Below, piece by piece: positions 27,936 to 37,244 of a stretch of 64,000 nucleotides of DNA; the stretch's first letter is position 1, and every line of letters starts with the position of its first letter. A program made the position numbers and the translations under genes. Under the pieces are notes generated by a model. That model made no database searches. It saw only the letters and a list, made by a program, of their open reading frames with translations, and was not told the origin of the DNA. Source of the stretch: Bacillota bacterium. Lineage in GTDB: Bacteria > Bacillota > Clostridia > DSM-8532. Location of the stretch: positions 148,153 to 212,152 of the forward strand of contig JAEZJF010000021.1 of assembly GCA_023415825.1 (NCBI GenBank), read 5' to 3'.

Positions 27936-27988
27936 AAGAATACCTCCATTTTTATCTCTGATAATTCCTATCAACTTAATATGATTAA

Positions 27989-28017
27989 ATTATAAACCTC
28001 ACTATTTTAATTGTCAA
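27989..28017 (-). promoter_or_regulatory. Consensus promoter of cysK
   Basis: Minus strand: TTGACA (28017-28012), 17-base spacer, TATAAT (27994-27989), both perfect. A perfect promoter is expected to need a repressor. CymR, which represses cysK in Bacillus, is a candidate given the CymR-like gene at 30546-30992, but I could not identify a CymR box with confidence. Confidence 0.85.
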
Positions 28018-28085
28018 GAACTAAATAAAATTATTCTTATCGGTTTACTAGGCATTATCAAATCCATGCTAAAACCTAGGCTTTT

Positions 28086-29183
28086 TCAGGGGTTGGCTTG
28101 TGTAATGATGCCGCCGCCTACCACTGAATCCTCTTCATAGAGGACTACGGACTGGCCCGGTGCTACAAAAGCTTGGGGTTTTTCAAAAACGATCCGGGCA
28201 TTTGTCCCCTCAAGAGCAATAAGCCTTGCCGGTTCTTCCTTTTGTGAATAGCGGGTTCGGGCCATCACCGGCATCTCCTTATCTGGTTTTTCATAAAGGA
28301 TGTAATTCATATCCCTGGCCATGAGACTGGTTACCATGGCTTCCTCTTTTGAGCCCAGGGTTACGGTATTGGTCCGGCTGTCTTTTCCAATGACATAACG
28401 CGGCTCCTCAAAGCTCATGCCCAGGCCCTTTCGTTGACCAACCGTATAATGAACCATACCCTTGTTTTTGCCCAGCACCCTGCCTTTTGTATCTACATAG
28501 GTTCCTTCCGGAATATCAATTCCTTTATATTCCTTAATAAAATCCACATAGCTTCCATTTTGGACAAAGCATATGTCCTGGCTGTCAGGTTTTCTGGCAT
28601 TGACTAAACCCTTATCCTGAGCTATATCTCTGACTTCTGCCTTCTTGTAATCACCCAGAGGAAGCAGTAATCTCTTCAGTTGTTCCTGAGTGAGCATGTA
28701 AAGGACATAGCTCTGGTCCTTTGATAAATCAAGGGCTTTCTTTAGGAGGTACCGCCCAGATGTCTCATCATAAAGCACCCTGGCATAATGCCCTGTCGCT
28801 ATATAATCCATGTCAAGAGCCATGGCCTTATACAGCATGGCTTGAAATTTGACATACTGGTTGCAGGCGATGCAGGGATTAGGTGTCTCGCCATGCAGGT
28901 ATGAGTCAACAAAATAATGGACCACCTTTTCCTCAAAGAGCTGCTTCATGTTCAAGACATAAAAAGGAATACCCAGCTTAAAGGCAGAAGCTCTGGCATC
29001 CTCCACATCTTCAAGGGAACAACAGGTTCTTGTCATTTTATCGCAGGTATTCACAGCATCCCAGAGCTTTAGTGTGGCTCCGTATACATCATAGCCCTGG
29101 TCCAACAGAATGGCGGCGGTGGTACTGGAGTCCACCCCACCGCTCATGCCGACCAGGACCTTCTTCTTTTCAACGTTTTCCAT
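28086..29183 (-). CDS. mnmA: tRNA-specific 2-thiouridylase MnmA
   Basis: 365 residues from the ATG at 29183. Thiolates U34 of Lys, Glu and Gln tRNAs. The PP-loop VGMSGGVDSSTTA binds ATP; the catalytic cysteines are in PNPCIACNQYVKF and DSQDICFVQNG; tRNA-contact region MDYIATGHYAR. The C-terminal beta-barrel ends near VVGGGIITQ. It needs a cysteine desulfurase, which is not in this window. Sits 14 bases downstream of metY and is likely co-transcribed, linking tRNA sulfur modification to sulfur amino-acid supply. Confidence 0.96.
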   Translation of the reverse strand: MENVEKKKVLVGMSGGVDSSTTAAILLDQGYDVYGATLKLWDAVNTCDKMTRTCCSLEDVEDARASAFKLGIPFYVLNMKQLFEEKVVHYFVDSYLHGETPNPCIACNQYVKFQAMLYKAMALDMDYIATGHYARVLYDETSGRYLLKKALDLSKDQSYVLYMLTQEQLKRLLLPLGDYKKAEVRDIAQDKGLVNARKPDSQDICFVQNGSYVDFIKEYKGIDIPEGTYVDTKGRVLGKNKGMVHYTVGQRKGLGMSFEEPRYVIGKDSRTNTVTLGSKEEAMVTSLMARDMNYILYEKPDKEMPVMARTRYSQKEEPARLIALEGTNARIVFEKPQAFVAPGQSVVLYEEDSVVGGGIITQANP

Positions 29184-29197
29184 TTTTATCACCAGAT

Positions 29198-30481
29198 TTA
29201 TACTCGTGCCAGTGCTTGATTCAAATCGTCAATTAAGTCTTCCACGTCCTCAATACCGATGGAAAGACGGATCATATCGGGAGTCACGCCTGCAAAGCGC
29301 TGTTCCTCTTCATTAAGCTGTGCATGGGTGGTACTTGCAGGGTGAATGACCAAGGACTTGGCGTCGGCTACATTGGCCAAAAGTGAGAAAATTTCAAGAC
29401 CTTCAATGAAAGTCTTTCCAGCCTCAAGCCCACCTTTCACACCGAAGGTGAAGATGGAGCCTGCACCCTTAGGCAGATACTTCTTAGCCAATTCATAGTA
29501 TTTATTATCAGGCAGGGAGGGATAATTCACCCAACTGACCTTCTTATGTGCCTTTAAAAATTCAACAATTTTCTTTGTATTGGCCACATGGCGCTCTACG
29601 CGCAAAGACAGGGTTTCAAGGCCTTGAAGAAGCAAGAAGGCATTAAAGGGACTCAGGCACGCCCCGGTATCACGAAGCAGAGCAACCCTCGCTTTTGTAA
29701 TATATGCGGCAGCCCCCACGTCCTGAGCATAGCGTATACCATGATAGCTGGTATCGGGCTCGGTCAGACCGGGAAATTTGCCGCTTGACAACCAGTCAAA
29801 TTTTCCTGAATCAACAAGGACACCGCCAATGGAGGTTCCATGTCCGCCTATAAACTTTGTGGCAGAATGAACCACAATATCCGCACCAAAATCAATTGGG
29901 CGAAGAAGGTACGGCGTTCCAAAGGTATTGTCGCAGATAAGCGGAATGCCGTTGTCATGAGCTATTTTAGCCACTTTTTCAATATCTATGAGGTTAATTC
30001 CAGGGTTGCCGATACTTTCAATATAAAGGGCACGGGTTTTATCAGTAATGGCCTTTCTGAAATTCTCAGGGTCATCGGGGTTAACAAAGATTGTCTTGAT
30101 CCCCATCTTTGGAAGGGTATTTGAAAACAGGTTGTAGGTTCCTCCATATAAAGTGCTTGCCGAAACTATCTCATCCCCTGTCTGGGCAATGTTCAGTATG
30201 GCATAAGTAATAGCTGCTGAGCCTGAGGCTGCAGCCAGTGCACCCACACCACCTTCCAAAGCGGCTACTCTCTGTTCGAAGACATCGTTGGTGGGATTCA
30301 TAATTCGGGTGTAAATATTGCCTGTTTCCTTAAGAGCAAAGAGATTGGCAGCATGCTCGATATTATCAAAAACATAAGAGGTAGTCTGATAAATGGGAAC
30401 GGCCCTTGAACCGGTTGTAGGATCAGGCTTTTGGCCGGCGTGGACCTGCAGGGTATCAAACTTGTAGTTTTTTTGATTCAT
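29198..30481 (-). CDS. metY: O-acetylhomoserine sulfhydrylase (MetY/Cys-Met PLP family)
   Basis: 427 residues, the length typical of O-acetylhomoserine aminocarboxypropyltransferases (cystathionine gamma-synthases are nearer 380-400). Makes homocysteine from O-acetylhomoserine and sulfide. N-terminus FDTLQVHAGQKPDPTTG; YTRIMNPTNDVFEQRVAALEGG; PLP Lys in VVHSATKFIGGHG; C-terminal HPASTTHAQL and RLSIGIEDVEDL. Lies 64 bases downstream of a CymR-like regulator and directly upstream of mnmA. Confidence 0.93.
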   Translation of the reverse strand: MNQKNYKFDTLQVHAGQKPDPTTGSRAVPIYQTTSYVFDNIEHAANLFALKETGNIYTRIMNPTNDVFEQRVAALEGGVGALAAASGSAAITYAILNIAQTGDEIVSASTLYGGTYNLFSNTLPKMGIKTIFVNPDDPENFRKAITDKTRALYIESIGNPGINLIDIEKVAKIAHDNGIPLICDNTFGTPYLLRPIDFGADIVVHSATKFIGGHGTSIGGVLVDSGKFDWLSSGKFPGLTEPDTSYHGIRYAQDVGAAAYITKARVALLRDTGACLSPFNAFLLLQGLETLSLRVERHVANTKKIVEFLKAHKKVSWVNYPSLPDNKYYELAKKYLPKGAGSIFTFGVKGGLEAGKTFIEGLEIFSLLANVADAKSLVIHPASTTHAQLNEEEQRFAGVTPDMIRLSIGIEDVEDLIDDLNQALARV

Positions 30482-30545
30482 TTAAAATCATCCCTTCTTA
30501 AAATATAAATCCAATAAGTTTTGTCGTGTTTCTTTTGAAAAAAAG

Positions 30546-30992
30546 CTAGATATAATACATAATCGCTTCCATACCATTGAGACGTTTGTAATCATTGGCC
30601 AGATCCTCAAGGGTAATGGAATCCACCAATTCATTAATACAGGTATCCATTTTATCCCAAACCTGGACCTTAAGACAGTATTGAATGCTCTTGCTATCGA
30701 CATTACGATTTTCTGCACTATCAATAACAGAAAGCTGACCCTCCAAAACTCTTAACACGGTTCCCACTTTAATGGCTGATGGCTGCTGAGCTAGAATGTA
30801 TCCACCCTGGGCCCCTTTTACGCTTTTAACCAGGCCTGCTTTACGGAGGCTTGCGAAAACCTGTTCAAGGTAATTCATGGAGATATTCTGCCGTTCTGCC
30901 ACGGCACTTAATGGCACATGATCTCCATCTGTATGAACAGCAAGATCCACCATGGCACGCAGACCATACCGGCCTTTTGTTGAAATCTTCAT
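30546..30992 (-). CDS. Rrf2-family regulator, CymR-like
   Basis: 148 residues. Winged-helix Rrf2 N-terminus MKISTKGRYGLRAMVDLA with recognition region NISMNYLEQVFASLRKAGLVKSVKGAQGGY. The segment that holds the three FeS-ligating cysteines in IscR instead reads VIDSAENRNVDSKSIQYCLK, so no cluster is expected, as in CymR, the master repressor of cysteine metabolism. Its position next to metY and cysK supports this. The C-terminus (EAIMYYI) resembles that of CymR. CymR needs CysK as partner in Bacillus; both are present here. Assignment is inferred. Confidence 0.8.
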   Translation of the reverse strand: MKISTKGRYGLRAMVDLAVHTDGDHVPLSAVAERQNISMNYLEQVFASLRKAGLVKSVKGAQGGYILAQQPSAIKVGTVLRVLEGQLSVIDSAENRNVDSKSIQYCLKVQVWDKMDTCINELVDSITLEDLANDYKRLNGMEAIMYYI

Positions 30993-31079
30993 AAATCCTC
31001 CCTATTTTAATAAACAGTATTCATAGTATTCCTATATGTTTTGATATAATATACACCCCAAGATGACTCTTGTCAACTA

Positions 31080-31535
31080 TTAAATACAATAATCTTCCTG
31101 ATCTGAAGGATTGTGATTCATGGCAAGGTACTCTCCTACTAAATCCTCAAGAGTAATGGAGTCAGCCGTCTTATTGATGGTTTCCATTACCCGCTCCCAT
31201 AAGAGGCGTGTCGCACATCCTTCTGCTCGGGCACATGGGCTTTTGCAGCCTTTGACAATACAGGATACCGGAGACAGAGGTCCTTCCAGAGCACGGAGCA
31301 CCTCACCCACGGTAATTTTAGAGGGCTTTCTGCTTAAGGAATAACCGCCCTGGGCACCTCGTATGCTGTCAACGATGCCTACACGTCTCAGAACAAGGAA
31401 AATCTGCAGAATGTAGGCCTCCGAGAGATTACAGCTTTGCGAGATGGTCTTCAGGCTCACGTGGCTCTGATCGGAATCGAGGCACAGGATCATTAAAGCC
31501 TCCAGCCCATACCTGCCCTTTGTAGATATTTTCAT
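31080..31535 (-). CDS. Rrf2-family regulator with Cys cluster (IscR/NsrR-like)
   Basis: 151 residues; same N-terminal signature (MKISTKGRYGLEALMILCL) and wing (VDSIRGAQGGYSL) as its neighbour, but it carries a four-cysteine segment SCIVKGCKSPCARAEGC (about residues 91-107) where IscR-type proteins bind an FeS cluster. It is therefore probably a redox- or FeS-responsive repressor, unlike the CymR-like gene 88 bases downstream. A tandem duplication with divergent sensing is likely. Targets unknown. Confidence 0.83.
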   Translation of the reverse strand: MKISTKGRYGLEALMILCLDSDQSHVSLKTISQSCNLSEAYILQIFLVLRRVGIVDSIRGAQGGYSLSRKPSKITVGEVLRALEGPLSPVSCIVKGCKSPCARAEGCATRLLWERVMETINKTADSITLEDLVGEYLAMNHNPSDQEDYCI

Positions 31536-31571
31536 GGAACCTCACCTAAGTTTCTTTCTTGAGATTGCAGC

Positions 31572-32336
31572 TCATTTCTGTTTGTATCCAATGAGATCCT
31601 TAATGACCTCGCCCGCGATAATAAGCCCTGCTACAGACGGGACAAAGGATATGCTTCCGGGTATCTGGTTTCTTGTGGTACATGTTCTTTGGGTTCCCTT
31701 GGGACAAATACAATGAGTTGCACAGCTTGTATCCTCTGTCTCCATGGGTTTTATGGGAGGTTCTGTTGAATAAACCACCTTAAGGGACTCAATCCCACGC
31801 TGTCTTAGTTCCTTACGCATGACCTTCGCCAGTGGGTCGGTGGCGGTTTTATAGATATCGGTTACCTCGAAACGGGTGGGGTCAAGCTTATTGCCCGCTC
31901 CCATACAGCTAATGATGGGGATGTTTCGCTTTTTTGCCTGCATCACAAGATCCACTTTAGCCGTAACGGTATCGACAGCATCCACAATGTAGTCATAGTC
32001 ATCCTTTATGAGCTCGTCGGCACACTCGGGAAGATAAAAACGCTGAAAGGCCGTAACCTCAGCTTTGGGATTTATGTCCAATATACGCTCTTTCATTATT
32101 TCAACCTTAACCTTGCCAATGGTCTTGCGCGTAGCATGAAGCTGGCGGTTAAGGTTAGTCAGGCAGACAAGATCGTCGTCCACCAGGACAAAATGACCGA
32201 CACCGGCTCGTACCAATCCTTCGGCCACATAAGTTCCGACCCCGCCTATTCCGAATATTGCTATCTTGCTGTTTTTAAGCTTTTCCAGACCTTCCTTCCC
32301 AATGAGAAGCTCAGTCCGTGAAAATGCATGAAGCAT
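31572..32336 (-). CDS. tcdA: tRNA threonylcarbamoyladenosine dehydratase TcdA
   Basis: 254 residues, E1-like ThiF/MoeB superfamily. The adenylation-domain loop IFGIGGVGTYVAEGLVRAG binds ATP; LVDDDLVCLTNLNRQ is the conserved Asp/Arg segment; DYIVDAVDTVTAK and ISCMGAGNKLDPT are typical for TcdA (CsdL/YgdL), which converts t6A37 to cyclic ct6A. Cysteines CATHCICPKG near the crossover loop fit family variation. Next to sulfur-relay genes, though no sulfur chemistry is needed for the step. Confidence 0.9.
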   Translation of the reverse strand: MLHAFSRTELLIGKEGLEKLKNSKIAIFGIGGVGTYVAEGLVRAGVGHFVLVDDDLVCLTNLNRQLHATRKTIGKVKVEIMKERILDINPKAEVTAFQRFYLPECADELIKDDYDYIVDAVDTVTAKVDLVMQAKKRNIPIISCMGAGNKLDPTRFEVTDIYKTATDPLAKVMRKELRQRGIESLKVVYSTEPPIKPMETEDTSCATHCICPKGTQRTCTTRNQIPGSISFVPSVAGLIIAGEVIKDLIGYKQK

Positions 32337-32769
32337 AGTTCGTTCCTCTTTCTGATAAATGTGTTTTAATGTATTAATAAGTATAATGCTCAGGTAACTA
32401 TTAAAAATAGTTTGTTTTTATCCCCTTCATTATGTTTCAAAGCCACAAAAAAATCAACCGTACTTCATCATTATTTTGATCTTTTTTCTGGAAATTTATG
32501 TATTATAAACGACCCTCAAAGCACCGTTTTATCCCGTTATAATAATTATCCATTTACTAATATATTATATAATATTTGGTATATTTTATGTAACGATTGC
32601 ACAAAACACCGCATATGCTGAATTGGTAAATTGGGCTCAATGACTCATTTTTGCTTTATTTTTTGTATACATAATTTTGCATAAAAAGAATTGATTATTA
32701 TTTTTCGTTGTAGTAGAATGGATAGGAAAATGTCAAAAATCAAATAAATCCAGCTAAGGGGGTCTACAC
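32337..32769 (+). promoter_or_regulatory. 433-base AT-rich gap with the hppA promoter
   Basis: No gene seen. A good promoter faces hppA: TTGATT (32691-32696), 17-base spacer, TAGAAT (32714-32719). The left part must also hold the promoter of the minus-strand tcdA. The remainder is AT-rich with several short TATAAT-like strings and no clear riboswitch. Confidence 0.65.
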
Positions 32770-34854
32770 ATGTTTGAAATCACAACCCAAATGATTCAAG
32801 TCGCTGCAATTCTCATCTCCGCCCTTGCTCTTGGTGTTGCCGGATGGCTTTACACCTGGGTAAAAGCTCAACCCTCATCCAATGCTCGTATAGCCGAAAT
32901 TGGCGAATACATTCGCAAAGGTGCGAATACCTTCTTAAAGCGTGAGTACGTTGTATTGGCACGCTTTACGGCTGTCGCAGCAGTATTGATCCTGTTATTC
33001 CTTCCTAAACCTATTTGGGCCGGTAACATGACCGATAATATATGGATGGCTGTGTCTTTCATTTTTGGTACTGTTTTATCAGCACTTGCCGGTAAAATCG
33101 GTATCCAGGTCGCAACAATTGCCAACATTAAATCTGCAGAAGCTGCAAAACAGGGTATTAAGCCTTCATTTATGGCAGGCTTCCGCGGCGGTGCCGTTAT
33201 GGGTATGGCCGTTGTAGGAACCAGCCTTTTGGGCGTAACTGTAGTTTTAATGCTCGTTGGCGATGCTACCTCTGTTCTGGGCTTCAGCTTTGGCGCAAGC
33301 TCATTGGCACTCTTTGCTAAAGCAGGCGGCGGTATTTTCACAAAGACTGCCGACATCAGTGCAGACCTTGTTGGTAAGGTTGAGATGGGCATCGATGAAG
33401 ATGATCCCAGAAACCCTGCCGTTATTGCCGACAACGTTGGCGATAATGTCGGTGACGTTGCAGGTATGGGTGCTGACCTTTTTGACTCCAATGTTGCTTC
33501 CATGTCTGCCGCACTGGTTATGGCCACCTCTTTGGGCGGTATAGCCAGCAATAACGTGAAGATGGTTTTTGCCTACGCAGCCCTGGGTCTTCTGGCTTCC
33601 ATCATTGGTGTGGCCACAGCACGTATAGGTAAAAATGGCGATCCTAATAAGGCTTTAAACAGCTCAACCTATGTAACAACAATTGTTTATGCTATACTCA
33701 CCGCTGCCACTACTTATCTCTTTGGATTTGAATGGCGTATTTGGGGAGCAACTGCCATTGGTCTTCTTGTTGGTACAGTTATTGGTATTGCTTCCGATTA
33801 CTTCACCAATGACGCCAAGCCTCCTGTCCGCGAGGTTGCCGAAGCATCCAAAGCTGGACCTGCTTTCACAATTCTTTCGGGTTTCTCCTACGGTTTATTA
33901 AGTGCTCTTCCTGCTTTAATCGGTATTGCGGTTTCAGCACTTTTAGCCTATAACATCTGCGCACCCTTAGGTGCAGGTTATGGTATGTTTGGTATTGCTA
34001 TGGCGGCTCTTGGAATGCTCTCCATTGTAGGTATGATTATTTCCAACGATGCTTACGGACCTATTGTTGACAACTCCCGTGGTCTTGCTGAAATGGGTGG
34101 TTTAGGCGAAAAGGTAATTGCCATTTGTGATGAGCTTGACTCAGCAGGTAACACTGTCAAGGCCGTTACCAAGGGTTTCTCCATCAGCGCTGCAGGTCTT
34201 ACCGTTATCGCACTTTTGGGAGCCTTCTTGAGCGAAGTCAATACCGCCGCGGCCGAGCTTGGTCTGCCTGGTATTGAAAACTTTGACATCATGAATCCTA
34301 CAGTATTCTTTGGACTCATTATCGGTGTCGCAATTCCTGCCGTATTCTCAGCCATGCTGATGCTGGGTGTTGATAAAAACGCTCAGAGAATGGTTGATGA
34401 AATCCATCGCCAATTTGATACAATCCCTGGTCTCAAAGAAGGCCGTGAGGACGCTAAACCTGATTATGACAAATGTATTGACATTGCTACTACAGGTGCT
34501 CTTAAAGAGCTTATTCCTGCTGGTGTTGTAGCCATTGTTTCCACCTTGGTCGTTGGATTTATTGGTGGTGCGGAAGCAATCGGCGGTTTCTTAACAGGCA
34601 ATATCGCCTCCGGCTTGCTATTGGCTCTTCTGATGTCCAATGCAGGCGGACTGTGGGATAATGCCAAGAAGTATGTTGAATCCGGCAACTGTGGCGGCAA
34701 GGGCTCACCGGCTCATAAATCGGCTGTTGTTGGTGATACTGTCGGCGATCCTTTCAAGGATACAGCAGGTCCTTCCATCAACACACAGATTACGGTTGTC
34801 TCCCTGGTTTCTTCCCTTTTGGCAACAATATTCCTTCAGTTCTCCATTTTCTAA
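32770..34854 (+). CDS. hppA: Membrane-bound proton-translocating pyrophosphatase
   Basis: 694 residues, about 16 membrane helices. Couples pyrophosphate hydrolysis to ion pumping. The catalytic Asp-rich loops are present: DNVGDNVGDVAGMGADLFDS, ISNDAYGPIVDNSRGLAEM, and DTVGDPFKDTAGPSIN near the C-terminus. At the diagnostic position of the GNTxxA motif the sequence is AGNTVKAVTKGF: Lys rather than Ala, which in characterised members marks K+-independent H+ pumps. Na+ pumping is therefore less likely (inference). Strong ribosome site AAGGGGG; own promoter and terminator. Confidence 0.96.
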   Translation: MFEITTQMIQVAAILISALALGVAGWLYTWVKAQPSSNARIAEIGEYIRKGANTFLKREYVVLARFTAVAAVLILLFLPKPIWAGNMTDNIWMAVSFIFGTVLSALAGKIGIQVATIANIKSAEAAKQGIKPSFMAGFRGGAVMGMAVVGTSLLGVTVVLMLVGDATSVLGFSFGASSLALFAKAGGGIFTKTADISADLVGKVEMGIDEDDPRNPAVIADNVGDNVGDVAGMGADLFDSNVASMSAALVMATSLGGIASNNVKMVFAYAALGLLASIIGVATARIGKNGDPNKALNSSTYVTTIVYAILTAATTYLFGFEWRIWGATAIGLLVGTVIGIASDYFTNDAKPPVREVAEASKAGPAFTILSGFSYGLLSALPALIGIAVSALLAYNICAPLGAGYGMFGIAMAALGMLSIVGMIISNDAYGPIVDNSRGLAEMGGLGEKVIAICDELDSAGNTVKAVTKGFSISAAGLTVIALLGAFLSEVNTAAAELGLPGIENFDIMNPTVFFGLIIGVAIPAVFSAMLMLGVDKNAQRMVDEIHRQFDTIPGLKEGREDAKPDYDKCIDIATTGALKELIPAGVVAIVSTLVVGFIGGAEAIGGFLTGNIASGLLLALLMSNAGGLWDNAKKYVESGNCGGKGSPAHKSAVVGDTVGDPFKDTAGPSINTQITVVSLVSSLLATIFLQFSIF

Positions 34855-34901
34855 GAACTGCACAAGAACATTGAAACACTTTGTGTTATAAACCGCTATA
34901 T

Positions 34902-34938
34902 AAAAGAAGGTCCTCCATTTGGAGGACCTTCTTTTATT
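34902..34938 (+). terminator. Strong terminator after hppA
   Basis: AAAAGAAGGTCCTCC, loop ATTT, GGAGGACCTTCTTTT then ATT: a 15-bp perfect stem with flanking A and T tracts, able to act in both directions between hppA and convergent comB. Confidence 0.92.
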
Positions 34939-34970
34939 GTGAATACAACAAGGTTCCCGGGACCCGTTCG

Positions 34971-35663
34971 TTATATATTCATCTTGATTAGATGAATGAG
35001 CCCACCTTCATTTTTTTCTGCTTTTAAAACAAAGTCAAACCGGCTAAAGGCCATGGCCAGATGAAAATCACCTTCCGGGCTCCAGTCAGAATTCTTAGGG
35101 TCAAAGAATCTTCTTCCGCCTTCCTGTTTCAATTGTTCCTTCATGGATTCAAGATCAAAGCCAGTGCCTTGTAATAGGCTTGTGATATATTGCGCACAAT
35201 AGGTATCTTCCTGATTTTCTTTTATGCCCTCATCCCCCATGCAAACCAGTGACACCTTGTCGGGGTTTCTTTCTTTAATATACCGGGAGATGGCCTTCGC
35301 ATTGACAAAGCTTCCCGTAATAATCTCGTCGGCATGAACCGCATTTACGATTCCCTGTGTTCCGGCACTGGTGGTATGTACGAGAGTCTTACCTGTAAAA
35401 TCCACCTTTTCAATCTGAGCCGGTGAATTACCAAAGTTAAAGCCCTGTTGAATGCGTCCAAGTCTTTCGCCCATCAGAATGAAATCGGGATGTTCTTCTT
35501 TAATGGCGTAGGCATCCTCCAGCTTTCCAACCGGAAGAATATCGGAAGCTCCGTTGCTGTAAGCATAACACGCAACTGAAAACGCTCTGAACACATCAAT
35601 AATGACGGTTAAGCCCGTAGCTTTTTTAGCACCTTCAATGAGATGCAAAATATTGATCTCCAA
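34971..35663 (-). CDS. comB: 2-phosphosulfolactate phosphatase ComB-like
   Basis: 230 residues. Family landmarks: VIIDVFRAFSVACYAYSNGA near the N-terminus, LMGERLGR, GFNFGNSPAQI, and LVHTTSAGTQGI. In methanogens ComB dephosphorylates 2-phosphosulfolactate in coenzyme M synthesis; the same family occurs in Clostridia without coenzyme M, where it may serve sulfolactate metabolism. The start is a TTG at 35663, placed 8 bases after GGAGGG, with no ATG in a better place. Monocistronic. Confidence 0.88.
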   Translation of the reverse strand: MEINILHLIEGAKKATGLTVIIDVFRAFSVACYAYSNGASDILPVGKLEDAYAIKEEHPDFILMGERLGRIQQGFNFGNSPAQIEKVDFTGKTLVHTTSAGTQGIVNAVHADEIITGSFVNAKAISRYIKERNPDKVSLVCMGDEGIKENQEDTYCAQYITSLLQGTGFDLESMKEQLKQEGGRRFFDPKNSDWSPEGDFHLAMAFSRFDFVLKAEKNEGGLIHLIKMNI

Positions 35664-35750
35664 TTATGCAACCCTCCATTTTTCATTACCAGCCTTTACT
35701 TGCCAAATATCTTTTTATTTACACCTTATAGTCTGTTTATATCACTGTTT

Positions 35751-36446
35751 TTATAATAGGTATGTCAAGGCATATATGAGGATTAAGTGCCCCGGGTAAA
35801 AAGTATAAAACCAATACTTCAGACTCTTCCCCCGCTCTCCATTATATTGGAATATCAGCAAAATAGCTAGCAGTGATAGGGGCATCAACCAGATCAACAA
35901 ATGATTGGACAGGAAACCCGATCCTGCTGCCAGGTCATACAACGTATAAACCATGGGTATTACCAAATAAAGAATTGCCATTCCCTTAATCAGAGAAGGT
36001 CTGTCCTCCCGGAATCGATAGAACAGATACACCAGTGTGCTTATTCCCATCCTTCCGTCGGTTTGAAGGAGAATGGCTATACATGCTGCAGCAATCACCA
36101 GCCCCCATTTCTGATATTCCTTATTGAGCTTCTGGGAAAAATGAATCACCATGAGCCCGAGGAAAAGATCAAACAAGATGTTAAATGGGGAATTTTCAAA
36201 GACCAGACTGTAAGGGATCATGCTGATAAGGGCAAAAAACAAGAGCCTGACTCCATACCTCTTAACACTGCGTGTTTTCAAGTATCCTTCTGCAATGAAA
36301 AAAGCAAAAATAGGTGCTGCCAGCCTCCCCACCATCCGAAATACCAGAATATGCGGGAAGAATACGGCTCCCACATGGTCCATAAGCATGGCAGAAATAG
36401 CGACCAGCTTAAGCTGAAAGGCATCTAAGGAATCGGAATTGCTCAT
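35751..36446 (-). CDS. TraX-family membrane protein
   Basis: 231 residues, about seven membrane segments. The start FQLKLVAISAMLMDHVGAVFF followed by RMVGRLAAPIFAFFIAEGY is the TraX signature (acetylation of F pilin in conjugative plasmids; chromosomal members in Clostridia have unknown acyl-transfer roles). The start overlaps the folT stop by ATGA, so it is co-translated with the folate transporter gene and would fall under the same riboswitch. Confidence 0.86.
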   Translation of the reverse strand: MSNSDSLDAFQLKLVAISAMLMDHVGAVFFPHILVFRMVGRLAAPIFAFFIAEGYLKTRSVKRYGVRLLFFALISMIPYSLVFENSPFNILFDLFLGLMVIHFSQKLNKEYQKWGLVIAAACIAILLQTDGRMGISTLVYLFYRFREDRPSLIKGMAILYLVIPMVYTLYDLAAGSGFLSNHLLIWLMPLSLLAILLIFQYNGERGKSLKYWFYTFYPGHLILIYALTYLL

Positions 36447-37231
36447 GTTCGGTCCTTTATCAGCCGGTCATAAATGGAAAGTAAAAATGCTGCAAGGTAG
36501 CTTAATATCACCATCATAAAGCTTTCCTTTACAAGGCGAGGGATTAAAAACAGTACGAATCCAACCTTTCCGAGCTCAGGGATAAAGAGCTGCAGGATGC
36601 CGGTATTTATGGTAGTCACCGTTAAGCCTGCCGAGCCAAAGGTTATAAGGAGCTTTAAATAGTGTTTATGGAGTGGAGCATTGGGGAATTTCTTTTGAAC
36701 GGCGTAGTTTATAGTGAGCAATATCAACCCCACCAGTGAGACTGCTAACAATCCTAAATCAAGAAAGCCCTTATTTTTGCCGATGGCGTCAATAGCTTGA
36801 GTGACCGGAGAAAGAGGGAAAAACTGTGTGTTAATATAATTAAAAAGGCCTACTATACCAATAGTTATGAAGGCTATCCAAAGTCCCCGCTGAATTTTTA
36901 CACTATCAACCTTTTTAAGTCCCCTCCATAATAGCCCAACTATAACGCCGTCAAGAATTGCAGTAAGCGTTAAAAGAGGGATATAGGGACCTTCCGGTTT
37001 CAGCAAAAAGGCCATTATATCCATAATTCCCGCAGCAAGCCCCCCATAGAAGGGCCCGAAAAGTAAAGCAGGCATCCTTGAAAAGATGGGTGAGAAGCTT
37101 ATACGCATCCCAGGTGCTCCCAGAAAATAGATCATAGTACTGAAATTTCGTACTGCCAGCGCAAGGCCGATGAACAGGGCTGTCTGGATGATTTTTCGAG
37201 TGACATGTGATTCCGATGATTTGTTTTCCAT
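36443..37231 (-). CDS. folT: Folate ECF transporter substrate-binding component FolT-like
   Basis: 262 residues, S component of an energy-coupling-factor transporter. About six or seven membrane helices, with the S-component N-terminal pattern ALFIGLALAVRNFSTMIY followed by MRISFSPIFSRMPALLFGPFYGGLAAGIMDI. The chain is longer than the usual 170-180 residues, with an extra middle section (about 95-165). Folate specificity is inferred from the THF riboswitch directly upstream. The shared EcfAAT module is not in the window. The ribosome site AAAGGAG lies in a hairpin that the riboswitch can form. TraX follows with overlap. Confidence 0.87.
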   Translation of the reverse strand: MENKSSESHVTRKIIQTALFIGLALAVRNFSTMIYFLGAPGMRISFSPIFSRMPALLFGPFYGGLAAGIMDIMAFLLKPEGPYIPLLTLTAILDGVIVGLLWRGLKKVDSVKIQRGLWIAFITIGIVGLFNYINTQFFPLSPVTQAIDAIGKNKGFLDLGLLAVSLVGLILLTINYAVQKKFPNAPLHKHYLKLLITFGSAGLTVTTINTGILQLFIPELGKVGFVLFLIPRLVKESFMMVILSYLAAFLLSIYDRLIKDRT

Positions 37232-37244
37232 GATATTGCATATC

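Noticed and set aside
30482..30545. S-box or T-box leader before metY
   Set aside because: The gap to the upstream regulator gene is only 64 bases, too short for either RNA.
32770..34854. Na+-pumping pyrophosphatase
   Set aside because: The GNTxxA position carries Lys (GNTVKA), typical of K+-independent H+ pumps; Na+ pumps have Ala there.
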